Positions 9,326 through 17,621 of a DNA stretch of 64,000 nt are shown one piece after another. Under the pieces are notes generated by a model. The model saw only the letters and a list, made by a program, of their open reading frames with translations, was not told where the DNA came from and ran no database searches. Position numbers and translations under genes: made by a program. Each line of letters begins with the position of its first letter. Within the stretch, counting starts at the first letter, position 1. Source of the DNA: Sphingomonas sp. QA11 (GTDB taxonomy: Bacteria; Pseudomonadota; Alphaproteobacteria; Sphingomonadales; Sphingomonadaceae); the NCBI RefSeq assembly GCF_028473665.1, contig NZ_CP098774.1:2046001-2110000 (forward strand), given 5' to 3'.

Positions 9326-12263
9326 GGCGCATCAACTGATCATAGTCGGCATAGGGTGCATATTCGGGGTGGAGCTTGGCGGTGAATGCCTCCCCGCCGG
9401 TCAGCCAGGCCGCGACCGCCTCGGTGAAATGATGCGCCGCCAGCGCGGGAAAATCTTCCGGCCGCACCTTTTCAGCCTTGCCCGCCGGGTCGACCGGCGA
9501 GGTGATATAGCCGAAACTGTCGTTGCGCTTGCCCAGCGACCAATATTCGAAACCACGTGCGTCGCCGTTGATTCCCTCGAACCCGCCCCGCTCGGCGATC
9601 AGGCCGAGCAGGCCAAGTTGCAGGCTGAACCCGGCGCGCACCGAGGCGGGCGACGGCGCCTTGCCGGTCTTGTAGTCGATCACCGCCAGCGTCCCGTCGG
9701 GCATCCGGTCGATCCGGTCGAACTTGCCGGTCAGCGTCACGCCAGCGATATCGATCCTTCCCTCGCGCTCGACCGCAAGCACCTGCCGGCCCAGCGAACT
9801 CCCGCGCGCGATCTCCGCCGCGATCCAGTCGATCGCCTCCATCAGCCGCGGCTGCCACAGCGCGCGCATCATCGGATGAGTGCGCTCGTCGGCCAGCATC
9901 GCCAGCGCGCGCACCCGCAGGGTGTCGGGCGCACACTGGTCCTCGCGTGCCCAGACCTCCAGGATTTCATGCACCGCCGTCCCACGCCACGCCGCGCTCG
10001 GATCGGCATCGACCGGGTCGAGCGCCATCAGCCGCAGGATGCGCTTGGCGTAAAAGGCATAGGGGTCAGCCTTCAACCGGTCGACATCGGTGACGGCGAT
10101 TCGTTTCGGCCGCAGGATTGCCGGGGGCGAGGGCGCTGGCTGGTCCGCCGGTTCGTGCATGCCCGGATCGTCCAGCGCTCTCGTCCAGCGCTCCAGTGTC
10201 CGCGCCCGCTCGAAACGTTCTCCGGCCAGCGCCTGCAATCGCAGCCAGAACCGCGAGGCGATCGCTGGCTGGCTCGCATCGCGTCGCGCCCGCGTGATCA
10301 GCGCCTGCGGCGCGCCTAGCGCGCCGGCGAGATCATGCGCTGACACACCGATCCGGCGCTCCAGCCCCGGCAGGCCAAGCTCCGCCCGGATGCGCGGCGC
10401 GAGCCACGGGTCGGGCGCGGGCTGGCCGGGCCAGACGCCCTCGTTCAGCCCGCCCAGGATCATCAGGTCGGCGGTCTGCAACCGCGCCTCGATCAGGCCG
10501 TAGATCGCCAGACGCGGATGGCCGCCCTGCGGCGGCCGCACCGCGACCTCATCCATCAGCGTCTTCAGCAGCGGCGCAAGACTGGCCGGTTCGACACTCG
10601 CCGGCCCGGCACTCGCCTCAGCTTCCAGATCGGCCAGCAATTCGGCCGCCGCGCGCCCCGCCGGGCCGCTCCACAGCGCATCGCCGCACAGCGCCTGGGC
10701 GGTCTCGCGTAGCGCCGCCACCAGCGCCGCCAGAGGCTGCGCGTCGTCCTCGAACACCGTCTCGATCGGCGCCAGCAGCGCGCGCGCGTCGGGCCACCAT
10801 GCCAACGCTTCGCCGAAGAGCCGCCGCTCACGTTCCGAGGGCGTGGCGAGATGGTCATCGATCCCCGCGAGTCCGGGCGCCGGCCGCGGCCCCCGCAACA
10901 CGCGGTCGAGTGCGCGGGCGCCATCCAGCCACGCGCCCCGCGCCTCGCCAAAGCGCACCAGCGGATGCTTGAGCAATGTCAGCAGCGCCAGCGGGGCGAA
11001 ACGCTGGGTCGCGGCTTCGGCAAGCGCGGTCAGCAACGTGCCCGAAGGCAGGATCGACAGCGGCCGCCCGGCTGAATCGTCGATCGCGATCCCCCAGCGC
11101 GCGACATGAGCCGCGACCCGACGCGCCAGCGCGCGATCGGGTGTCACCAGCGCCGCGGTCCTCCCGGGGATTTCCAGCGCCTTCCGCAGGGCAAGCGCGA
11201 TCGCCTGCGCCTCCTCGGCAGGCGTGGCCAGTTCGGCGGCGGCAATGCCCGACAAACGGCGATCCTCGGCGTCGAGCGAGGTCCATTTGCCCGTAAACTC
11301 GGCGGGCGCGAGCGCGTTGGCGATGGCCCGGCCCCGCGCCGCGGTGGCATCATGGCCCCCGCCGTCTCGCCAAAGCGAGAATTCGCCGCGGTTCACCCCC
11401 ATCCGGTGCAGCAGCAGCTTAAGATGGAATTGCGGATGTGTCTCGATCGACCGGCGGCGGAACCCGGTTACCGGATCGGGCTCATGCGGCCCCAGTGCCT
11501 GCCATTCCTGCTCGTCCATGCCCGTCGCGAGATCGGCCAGCACCACCATGCCGTGCGGCAACCCGGACACGCGCCGCAGCAGCGCCGCCACCGCCGGCGC
11601 TGAATCGGTAATGCCCGCCGCGCACACAAAGCCCGGCGGCGGGATATTTTTCCACCGCTCGGCTAGTCGATGCAGCAACCGCCCGCGCCGGTCGGCCAGG
11701 TCGATCTTTCCCAGCCGTTTCAATTCGCCCGGCCAGCGGTCCAGCACGATCCCGAACAGGGCCAGCGCCCGGCGCCAGTGATCCGAGAGTTCCTCGCTCA
11801 ATTCGAGGTCGCGCAGCTTCGTCGGCGCCACTTCCTCGACCAGTAGCTGGTCAAGCGTCCGCGCGAGATCGCCCGCCAGCCGGACAGCCTCAGCCGCATC
11901 GACTGGTTGGCCGCCTCGCGATCGCTCCTCAGCGACCAGCCGGGCCAGAATCATCCGGCGCTGGAGCGGGGCCACCGCCGGGGGGACCGGATCGCCGTCG
12001 TCGGCCGGATCGAGCGCAGCCCCCGTCGCCTCGTCCAGGTCACCGATCGCGACCAGCCGTGGCAGCAGCAATCCTCCCTGGCTCGCCCGCACGAACGCAT
12101 CGGTCATCGCCCGCTTGGCGCGATTGTTGGGCAGCAACACCAGCCCGCGCGCCAGCCCCAGCGATTCCCCGCCGAAGCGCCGGATCAACCCGGCGGCAAG
12201 CGCGTCGGCAAAGGCCCGGTGCGCAGGAATGGTGAAGAGTGCCGGTTTGACGGCCTCAGCCAT
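9294..12263 (-). CDS. addB: Double-strand break repair protein AddB
   Basis: 989 residues. The N-terminus (LVLLPNNRAKRAMTDAFVRA) is the helicase-like pseudo-domain typical of alphaproteobacterial AddB. The C-terminal RecB-like nuclease motif is LAVIDYKTGKAPSP near residue 870, preceded by GKFDRIDRMPDG. The partner of AddA, it nicks the second strand and scans for recombination hotspots. It overlaps addA at its 3' end by about 32 bases and murU at its 5' end by 8 bases, so the block is tightly coupled. The usual length and motifs are present. Confidence 0.92.
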   Translation of the reverse strand: MAEAVKPALFTIPAHRAFADALAAGLIRRFGGESLGLARGLVLLPNNRAKRAMTDAFVRASQGGLLLPRLVAIGDLDEATGAALDPADDGDPVPPAVAPLQRRMILARLVAEERSRGGQPVDAAEAVRLAGDLARTLDQLLVEEVAPTKLRDLELSEELSDHWRRALALFGIVLDRWPGELKRLGKIDLADRRGRLLHRLAERWKNIPPPGFVCAAGITDSAPAVAALLRRVSGLPHGMVVLADLATGMDEQEWQALGPHEPDPVTGFRRRSIETHPQFHLKLLLHRMGVNRGEFSLWRDGGGHDATAARGRAIANALAPAEFTGKWTSLDAEDRRLSGIAAAELATPAEEAQAIALALRKALEIPGRTAALVTPDRALARRVAAHVARWGIAIDDSAGRPLSILPSGTLLTALAEAATQRFAPLALLTLLKHPLVRFGEARGAWLDGARALDRVLRGPRPAPGLAGIDDHLATPSERERRLFGEALAWWPDARALLAPIETVFEDDAQPLAALVAALRETAQALCGDALWSGPAGRAAAELLADLEAEASAGPASVEPASLAPLLKTLMDEVAVRPPQGGHPRLAIYGLIEARLQTADLMILGGLNEGVWPGQPAPDPWLAPRIRAELGLPGLERRIGVSAHDLAGALGAPQALITRARRDASQPAIASRFWLRLQALAGERFERARTLERWTRALDDPGMHEPADQPAPSPPAILRPKRIAVTDVDRLKADPYAFYAKRILRLMALDPVDADPSAAWRGTAVHEILEVWAREDQCAPDTLRVRALAMLADERTHPMMRALWQPRLMEAIDWIAAEIARGSSLGRQVLAVEREGRIDIAGVTLTGKFDRIDRMPDGTLAVIDYKTGKAPSPASVRAGFSLQLGLLGLIAERGGFEGINGDARGFEYWSLGKRNDSFGYITSPVDPAGKAEKVRPEDFPALAAHHFTEAVAAWLTGGEAFTAKLHPEYAPYADYDQLMRRDEWYGRERG

Positions 12264-13017
12264 CAGCGAGGATCGCCTCGGTCTGTCCTATCGCGGCGGG
12301 TGTGCCCACATCGAACCACAGCCCCTGGTGGACAAGTCCATAAGCCCGTCCGGCCGTGATCGCACGTTCCCAGAAGACCATCGTGGAGAACGGTCCCTCG
12401 GGCCAATCCCTGATCACGCGCGGCGACAGGATCTGAACGCCGGTATAGACGAAAGGCGCCGGTCGCCCGGGCTGGCGCCGCCTGGTGATACGGCCGTCGG
12501 GCGCCAGGTGGAAATCGCCTTGCCCGCCATGATTATAGGCCTTGGCGAATGGCACCATGAGGAGCAGCGCGTCCATCTGCGCATCGTCCCACCGCGCCGC
12601 GAGCAGCCGTATCGCATCCGCCGGCCCGTCGATCCACAGATTGTCGCTGTTGATGACGAGGAACGGCTTGTCTCCGATCAGGTCGCGCGCCTGGACGATG
12701 CCGCCCCCTGTCTCCATCAGCCTATCCCGCTCGTCCGACACCGCGATCTCGATGCCCTTCACCCGGTTCATCAGATGCGCTTCAAGCGCGTCGGCCAGAT
12801 AATGGACGTTGACCACCGCCCGCTTCACGCCGGCCGCGCGCAGCCGGTTGAACACATGGTCGATCAGCGGCCGGCCGGCGACCTCGACCAGCGGCTTGGG
12901 CCGAGTCGCGGTGAGCGGCCGCATGCGCTTGCCCAGCCCCGCTGCCATCACCATCGCGGTCTCAGGAATCTCGCCGCCCGGGTCGGGACGGATCGCAAGG
13001 GTACGCTTGGTCGTCAT
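12256..13017 (-). CDS. murU: N-acetylmuramate alpha-1-phosphate uridylyltransferase
   Basis: 253 residues of a sugar nucleotidyltransferase. MVMAAGLGKRMRPLTATRPK is the nucleotide-binding signature, and VINSDNLWIDGP is the metal-binding Asp segment. It probably makes UDP-MurNAc from MurNAc-1-phosphate in the cell-wall recycling bypass that makes cells less dependent on de novo UDP-MurNAc synthesis. The family is shared with glucose-1-phosphate uridylyl- and thymidylyltransferases. The assignment to MurU rests on the neighbouring amgK-like kinase, whose stop overlaps this start by 4 bases (ATGA). An N-terminal extension of about 20 residues precedes the catalytic core. Confidence 0.85.
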   Translation of the reverse strand: MTTKRTLAIRPDPGGEIPETAMVMAAGLGKRMRPLTATRPKPLVEVAGRPLIDHVFNRLRAAGVKRAVVNVHYLADALEAHLMNRVKGIEIAVSDERDRLMETGGGIVQARDLIGDKPFLVINSDNLWIDGPADAIRLLAARWDDAQMDALLLMVPFAKAYNHGGQGDFHLAPDGRITRRRQPGRPAPFVYTGVQILSPRVIRDWPEGPFSTMVFWERAITAGRAYGLVHQGLWFDVGTPAAIGQTEAILADG

Positions 13018-13997
13018 TGGCCGGAAATCACCATCGGGTCACCGCGCATGTCGGCAGGGATATTGGCATCGAACCAGGTCTTCACCGGCGCCAGCGCCGG
13101 ATGAGAGAGGTCGCGCTCCAGATAGCGCCAGACGCGCGGACAAAGTGCCGCATAGCGCAGCTTGCCGTCGCGCTTCCAAAGGCGGGTGAAGATGCCGGCG
13201 ATCTTGGCATTCCGCTGCGCGCCAAGGACATGATAGGCAATGTCGAAATCCTTTCCGGCGCCGGTGATCCGCTTGTAGCGGTCGAGCATGACGCTTTCGA
13301 GCGCCGGGTCGACGTCGCGCCGCGCATCCTGCAGCAGCGAGACGAGATCATAGGCCGGATGCCCCGCCAGCGCGTCCTGGAAGTCGAGCAGGCCGAGCGT
13401 GTCGCCGCCGCCGATCAGCATCAAATTTTCGGAATGATAATCCCGCAGCACCGTCACCCGCGGCCCGGCGAGCACGGCATCGAACACCGCATCCCATGCC
13501 GCATCATACCCCGCCTGGTCGGCCGCGATGCCGACCGCCGGGCAATACCATTCCGTCAGCAGGCTGGCCTCGCGGTGAAGCACCGAGCGGTCATAGGGCG
13601 GGAGCGGTCCCGCCTCGTGCGCGCGCAGTTGAACCAGGATGTCGATCGCCGCTTCGTAGAGTCCGGTCTCACGCTCCGACAGGTCGTCCGCCGTCTCGCG
13701 CAGCCGCACGTCGCCGAAATCGTCGAGCAGCACGAGGCCTCGCTCCAGATCCGCGCCGTGGATCACCGGCGCGGCAAAGCCCCGCTCGCACAGCCAGCGC
13801 GCGATCTCGATAAAGGGTCGTGGGTCCTCCTCCGGCGGTGGCGCGTCCATCAGGATCGCACTGCGATCGCCGTCGACCACCCGGAAATATCGACGGAACG
13901 AGGCATCGCCCGCCACCGGCAGGATATCCGCCCCGCCCCAGCCATTCGCCGCGAGAAAAGCGGCCGCCGCAGCCGGGGGAATCATATCTGTCGCCAT
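13014..13997 (-). CDS. amgK: N-acetylmuramate/N-acetylglucosamine anomeric kinase (APH fold)
   Basis: 327 residues of the aminoglycoside phosphotransferase fold. The catalytic loop is TVLRDYHSENLML, and the metal-binding LGLLDFQDALAGHPAYDLVS follows, as in AmgK. AmgK phosphorylates the anomeric hydroxyl of recycled MurNAc or GlcNAc and feeds MurU. The ATG at 13997 has GGAAGG a few bases upstream and overlaps tsaE by 16 bases; longer in-frame starts inside tsaE are less likely. It sits in the order tsaE-amgK-murU. Antibiotic-kinase activity is not implied, although automatic annotation may say so. Confidence 0.85.
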   Translation of the reverse strand: MATDMIPPAAAAAFLAANGWGGADILPVAGDASFRRYFRVVDGDRSAILMDAPPPEEDPRPFIEIARWLCERGFAAPVIHGADLERGLVLLDDFGDVRLRETADDLSERETGLYEAAIDILVQLRAHEAGPLPPYDRSVLHREASLLTEWYCPAVGIAADQAGYDAAWDAVFDAVLAGPRVTVLRDYHSENLMLIGGGDTLGLLDFQDALAGHPAYDLVSLLQDARRDVDPALESVMLDRYKRITGAGKDFDIAYHVLGAQRNAKIAGIFTRLWKRDGKLRYAALCPRVWRYLERDLSHPALAPVKTWFDANIPADMRGDPMVISGQ

Positions 13998-14428
13998 CGC
14001 GCCTTCCATGCCGCCGGCACCTGCGCTGTCAAGGCGCGGGTGCCATCGGGTTCGATCGTGAGCGCCAGCGCCAGCGCCTCGGGCCACATGCCGGGCGCCC
14101 GTTCGGGCCATTCGACGATCAGCAGCGAATCGGACAATGCCTCATCGAGCCCCAGTTCCTCGATCTCATCGGGCTCGTCGATACGGTAGAGATCGACATG
14201 CAATACGGGTATGCTCACCTCGGGCGGCGCATAGGGCTGCACGATCGCGAAGCTCGGGCTCGGCGCCTCGCCCTCAAGCCCCAGCGCCGCGAGCAACCCA
14301 CGCGCGATGCTTGTCTTTCCGGCGCCGAGGGGGCCGGTCAGCGTAATCACGTCGCCGGGCCCGGCAAGCGTCCCGAGACGCGCACCCAGCAACTCGGTTG
14401 CGGCGGCATCCGCAAGTGTCATCGTCAT
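13982..14428 (-). CDS. tsaE: tRNA threonylcarbamoyladenosine biosynthesis ATPase TsaE
   Basis: 148 residues, the usual TsaE size. The Walker A GPLGAGKTSIARGLL is near residue 32, followed by SPSFAIVQPY, HVDLYRI and LLIVEWPERAP, which are all family motifs. TsaE powers the TsaB-TsaD complex that adds the threonylcarbamoyl group to A37 of ANN-decoding tRNAs and is normally essential. It overlaps amgK. One base upstream is the stop of the ccdB toxin gene, so its expression may now depend partly on the toxin-antitoxin promoter. The mtaB gene further on (45640) acts on the same t6A base. Confidence 0.93.
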   Translation of the reverse strand: MTMTLADAAATELLGARLGTLAGPGDVITLTGPLGAGKTSIARGLLAALGLEGEAPSPSFAIVQPYAPPEVSIPVLHVDLYRIDEPDEIEELGLDEALSDSLLIVEWPERAPGMWPEALALALTIEPDGTRALTAQVPAAWKARWRQI

Positions 14429-14429
14429 C

Positions 14430-14729
14430 TCAATAGCCGGTCAGGAGCATGTCGATGGCGTTCATGATGGTAGACTGCTCCTCCACCAGCGACGTGACAC
14501 GTTGACCGATCAATCGGACTGGGATGGTGGCGGCCGACTGAGTCGCCATGATCACGCTCCGCCCCTCTACCTCGAAGGTCGGATTCAGCCGGGCGAACGT
14601 CTTGTGGAACATGGATGCCGGCAACAAGGGCACGACAAAACGACTGTCCAGTTCGTCAAGCACATCCGCCTGGCAATCGAGCAGCAATTCGTCACTATCT
14701 TTCGGTCGATAGACATCGAAGCGCGCCAT
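14430..14729 (-). CDS. ccdB: CcdB-family gyrase toxin
   Basis: 99 residues starting MARFDVYRPKDSDELLLDCQ, with VVPLLPASMF and a C-terminal segment IMNAIDMLLTGY. Length and layout match CcdB, which poisons DNA gyrase by trapping the GyrA-DNA complex. It overlaps the ccdA stop by one base (TGATG), the usual translational coupling of an antitoxin-toxin pair. It ends one base before tsaE. The C-terminal tail that contacts GyrA (Trp/Gly/Ile in F-plasmid CcdB) is LLTGY here, so toxicity should be tested and not assumed. Confidence 0.85.
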   Translation of the reverse strand: MARFDVYRPKDSDELLLDCQADVLDELDSRFVVPLLPASMFHKTFARLNPTFEVEGRSVIMATQSAATIPVRLIGQRVTSLVEEQSTIMNAIDMLLTGY

Positions 14730-14983
14730 CAGAATTGACGGAAGCGCTCAAGTGGCAACCCATGCTCTGCGACATAGGCGTTCCATTCGGCGGTCGCCTC
14801 GCGATTCTCTTCCTTCCAGCGTCGCCCGCGCTCCTCGGAGATCTGCTTCGCCAGCCCCTCTTCGCAGGCGCGCGAGATATTGATGCCCAATTCCTTGGCA
14901 TCCTCGATCATCGTGGAATCGAGCGAGATATTAGTCGGCCGCCTGAACGGCACCTTCGCGTCACGAACGGTGGATCGCGTCAT
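14729..14983 (-). CDS. ccdA: CcdA-family antitoxin
   Basis: 84 residues. The N-terminus has a ribbon-helix-helix pattern (PTNISLDSTMIEDAKELGIN), and the C-terminal half is an acidic, disordered toxin-binding tail ending AEWNAYVAEHGLPLERFRQF, typical of CcdA. It neutralises CcdB and represses its own promoter together with CcdB. The ATG at 14983 has GGAGG 6 bases upstream. A perfect palindrome lies 15 bases upstream of the start and fits the operator. The longer frame upstream of this ATG would run through the operator and is rejected. Confidence 0.87.
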   Translation of the reverse strand: MTRSTVRDAKVPFRRPTNISLDSTMIEDAKELGINISRACEEGLAKQISEERGRRWKEENREATAEWNAYVAEHGLPLERFRQF

Positions 14984-14997
14984 CAACAGCCTCCAGA

Positions 14998-15022
14998 TTA
15001 TGCGCATATAATATGCGCATAA
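14998..15022 (-). promoter_or_regulatory. Palindromic operator of ccdAB
   Basis: A perfect inverted repeat: arms TTATGCGCATAT and ATATGCGCATAA around one central base, in a locally AT-rich patch containing a possible -10 hexamer for the minus strand. It ends 15 bases before the ccdA start, where autorepression by the CcdA ribbon-helix-helix dimer is expected. Confidence 0.75.
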
Positions 15023-15140
15023 CCATGCACATACAAGCTTGGCCATCGTGCTGAAAAGTGGATACCGGTTTCCAGCTTCCCACGATGCGACAACAAATAT
15101 CTGGAGCAAGCAGCACGATTCCGATTTCGGACTGCTTGCT

Positions 15141-17495
15141 CTAACGCCGCCGCAGCCTGACGGTGATGAGGGTTCCCTCGCCCGGTTCGGACACCAGCTC
15201 GATCGTGCCGCCATGCGCCTCGACGAACTGCTTGGCGAGCGGCAGGCCAAGTCCGAGCGACCGTTCGCCTCCGCGAGTCACGCCGGGCTCCGCGAAGCGG
15301 TCGAACGCATGCGCCACGGCCTGCGGAGTCATGCCAGCGCCGTCGTCCGACACAACGATCCGCGCCGCGGCCGCGGTCCCGTCGACATGGAGCAGGATTC
15401 GCCCGCCTTCCTCGGCCCCACTCACCGCATGGCGCAACAGATGCTCGATCACCTGCCGCAGCCGCTTGGCGTCCCCCTTCATGCCGCCGGTCGAGGGCAA
15501 TATCTCTACCGCGAAATCCAGCTTCTTGCGGGCGGTGAGCGGCCGAATCGTCTCGGCCGCCTCGCGCGCCACCACATCGAGATCGACCTCGAGCATTTCC
15601 AGTGCGGGCGTACGACCCTCATTCTGCGTAAGATCGAGCACTTCGTCGACGAAGAAGCCAAGCCGCTCGACCGATTCCAGGATCGCCCCGACATAGCCGT
15701 GCGCGTCCTTGCTCAGCTTGCCGGCATAGCCCTCGGCCAGCATCTCGGCGAAGCCGCTGATGGAGGTGATCGGCGTGCGCAATTCATAACTCATATTGGC
15801 GACGAACGCGGTCTTGATCCGGTCGGCTGCCTCGAGCGCCTCGTTGCGGTCACGCAGCGCGCGTTCGATCCGGCGACTGTCGGAGATGTCGAGCATCGTG
15901 AACAGCCCGTTGCCGTCGGGCAGCGGCACCGCCGCCAGTTCGAAGAAGCGCCCGTCGGCGAATTCAAGCTCCCCGCCGCGCTGCTGTCGCTCCACCGTCG
16001 CCGCGCGCACCAGATCGCCGATCAGCGATGCCCGCGCCGGCTTGGCAAGCTGCCGCGCGGCCGCGTCGGCCAGCGTGTCGACGCCCGGATGGCCCGTCAG
16101 GAACGCCTCATCGAACCCCCACAGCGCGCGGAACTTGTTGTTCCACAACTGCAGCCGCCCATCAGCCGCGAACACGCCCAGCGCCTCATAGAGATTGTCG
16201 AACGTCGCCGTCCGCACCCGCAGCAGCGTGTCGCGCGCGCTGGCGAGCTGGACCTGTTCGGTACGATCCTCGAAGATCAGCAACAGCCCGCCGTCCGGCA
16301 AGGGCTGCGCGACGACGCGAAGATGCACGCCACCCGGCAGATGCCATTGCTCCTCGATCGCGCCGCTCGCCTCGAGGAACCAGTCGCGCCGCTCCGCCTT
16401 CCAGCCCGGAAAGTCGCGCACCTCGGGCAGGCGGTTGGCCTCGCGCATCCGTTCGAGCACGCGATCGAATTCAGGCCGATCAGCGAGCCATTCGCTCTTC
16501 ATCGCGAACAGTCTGCGGAAGGGCTGGTTGCAGAAGGCGAGCGTCCGGTCCGGGGCGAACTGCACGACTCCGGCGGAGAGCCGGTCGAGCATCGCGCGCT
16601 GCGCATCGCCGAAGCGCTTGATGCCGCTGCGCGCCTGTTCCAGGTCTTCGATATCCACCGCGAAGCCGGCAACACCGCCGGTCGGCAACGGCACGTCATA
16701 GACGCGCAGCATCCGCCGCATGGTGCGGATCGTCGCCGGCATCGTCTGCATCTGCGGCTTGCCCGTGTCGCGCGCGATGACCGCGCTCGCCAGCGGCCCG
16801 CCGACGCCCGATCCCTCGACCAGTTCAACGCCGCGCCGGATCACGTCGGCGGCATCGGGTGCCTCGACCGCATCGACATAGGCGGAATTGACCATCGCCA
16901 GCCGCAGGTCGGGGCCGCGATACCACATCGGCAACGGCGCCGCCTCGATCAGGCCGGTCAGCGCATCGAATGCCGCCAGCGCTTCGGCCCCCTCCTCGCC
17001 GAGCCGTGCGATCTCCGCCTCGCTCTCGGTTGCGTCGAAGACCCACAGGACGACACCGCCCGGCGCCTGCAGGTCGCGGGGCGCCCGTGTTCCCCTGATC
17101 ATCAGCGCCCGGGATGATCCACGCGCCCGGATCGCCCGTGCGAACGGCCGCCCCGCCTTCTGCGCCGCGGCGACATCGTCCGCGATCGCGCGCGAATCCT
17201 CGGCGGTCAGCCCACCGTCGCGCCCGGCCAGATCATCGAGATATCGCGGCGGCGGCGATATCCCCAGCCAGTCGGCCAGACGATCGGGCAGTTCGAGCCG
17301 GCCGTCAGCCCGCACGATCATCGCCAGTGCCGGCGCTGAGCCGATCAGCGCTTCAAGCCGCGCATTGGCCGCCAGCGTTGCCGCGGCGTCGCGACGCGCG
17401 CGAAGCCCGAGATACAGCAGCCATGCCGCCGCAATGACGAACACTGCAAGAACGCATCCGGCAATTGCCGCAGCGCTGGCCGAAAGTCCGATCAC
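15141..17495 (-). CDS. divL: DivL-like PAS-domain sensor pseudokinase (Tyr in place of phospho-His)
   Basis: 784 residues: one N-terminal membrane segment (AGCVLAVFVIAAAWLLYLGL), a long PAS-containing region, a dimerisation/phosphoacceptor helix and an ATPase domain. The H-box reads FVANMSYELRTPITSI, with Tyr at about residue 570 where kinases have His. The G1 box SDDGAGMTP and G2 box LGLGLPLAKQF are intact, while the N-box Asn position reads His (LLRHAV). A single membrane helix, multiple PAS domains, this length and the Tyr substitution are hallmarks of Caulobacter DivL, which regulates CckA and thus CtrA. The symbol is an inference from these traits. It lies beside ahcY and, apart from the ccdAB pair, tsaE. 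Confidence 0.8.
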   Translation of the reverse strand: MIGLSASAAAIAGCVLAVFVIAAAWLLYLGLRARRDAAATLAANARLEALIGSAPALAMIVRADGRLELPDRLADWLGISPPPRYLDDLAGRDGGLTAEDSRAIADDVAAAQKAGRPFARAIRARGSSRALMIRGTRAPRDLQAPGGVVLWVFDATESEAEIARLGEEGAEALAAFDALTGLIEAAPLPMWYRGPDLRLAMVNSAYVDAVEAPDAADVIRRGVELVEGSGVGGPLASAVIARDTGKPQMQTMPATIRTMRRMLRVYDVPLPTGGVAGFAVDIEDLEQARSGIKRFGDAQRAMLDRLSAGVVQFAPDRTLAFCNQPFRRLFAMKSEWLADRPEFDRVLERMREANRLPEVRDFPGWKAERRDWFLEASGAIEEQWHLPGGVHLRVVAQPLPDGGLLLIFEDRTEQVQLASARDTLLRVRTATFDNLYEALGVFAADGRLQLWNNKFRALWGFDEAFLTGHPGVDTLADAAARQLAKPARASLIGDLVRAATVERQQRGGELEFADGRFFELAAVPLPDGNGLFTMLDISDSRRIERALRDRNEALEAADRIKTAFVANMSYELRTPITSISGFAEMLAEGYAGKLSKDAHGYVGAILESVERLGFFVDEVLDLTQNEGRTPALEMLEVDLDVVAREAAETIRPLTARKKLDFAVEILPSTGGMKGDAKRLRQVIEHLLRHAVSGAEEGGRILLHVDGTAAAARIVVSDDGAGMTPQAVAHAFDRFAEPGVTRGGERSLGLGLPLAKQFVEAHGGTIELVSEPGEGTLITVRLRRR

Positions 17496-17621
17496 CGCGC
17501 CATCCCGTCACTCATGCCCGATCCATAAGCCAGTCCTGCGCCTCGCGGGAAGCCTTAACGGCACCGGCCGCCGCGACGTTGGTCGCGACGGCCGGCTGGA
17601 CATGGTTTTTTCGATCAACGA

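Noticed and set aside
13014..13997. Aminoglycoside resistance kinase
   Set aside because: Although the fold is APH-like, the pairing with murU and tsaE fits the AmgK sugar kinase.
14729..15250. A longer 173-codon version of ccdA
   Set aside because: The extension runs through the palindromic operator and reads like random sequence; the ATG at 14983 has an ideal ribosome site.
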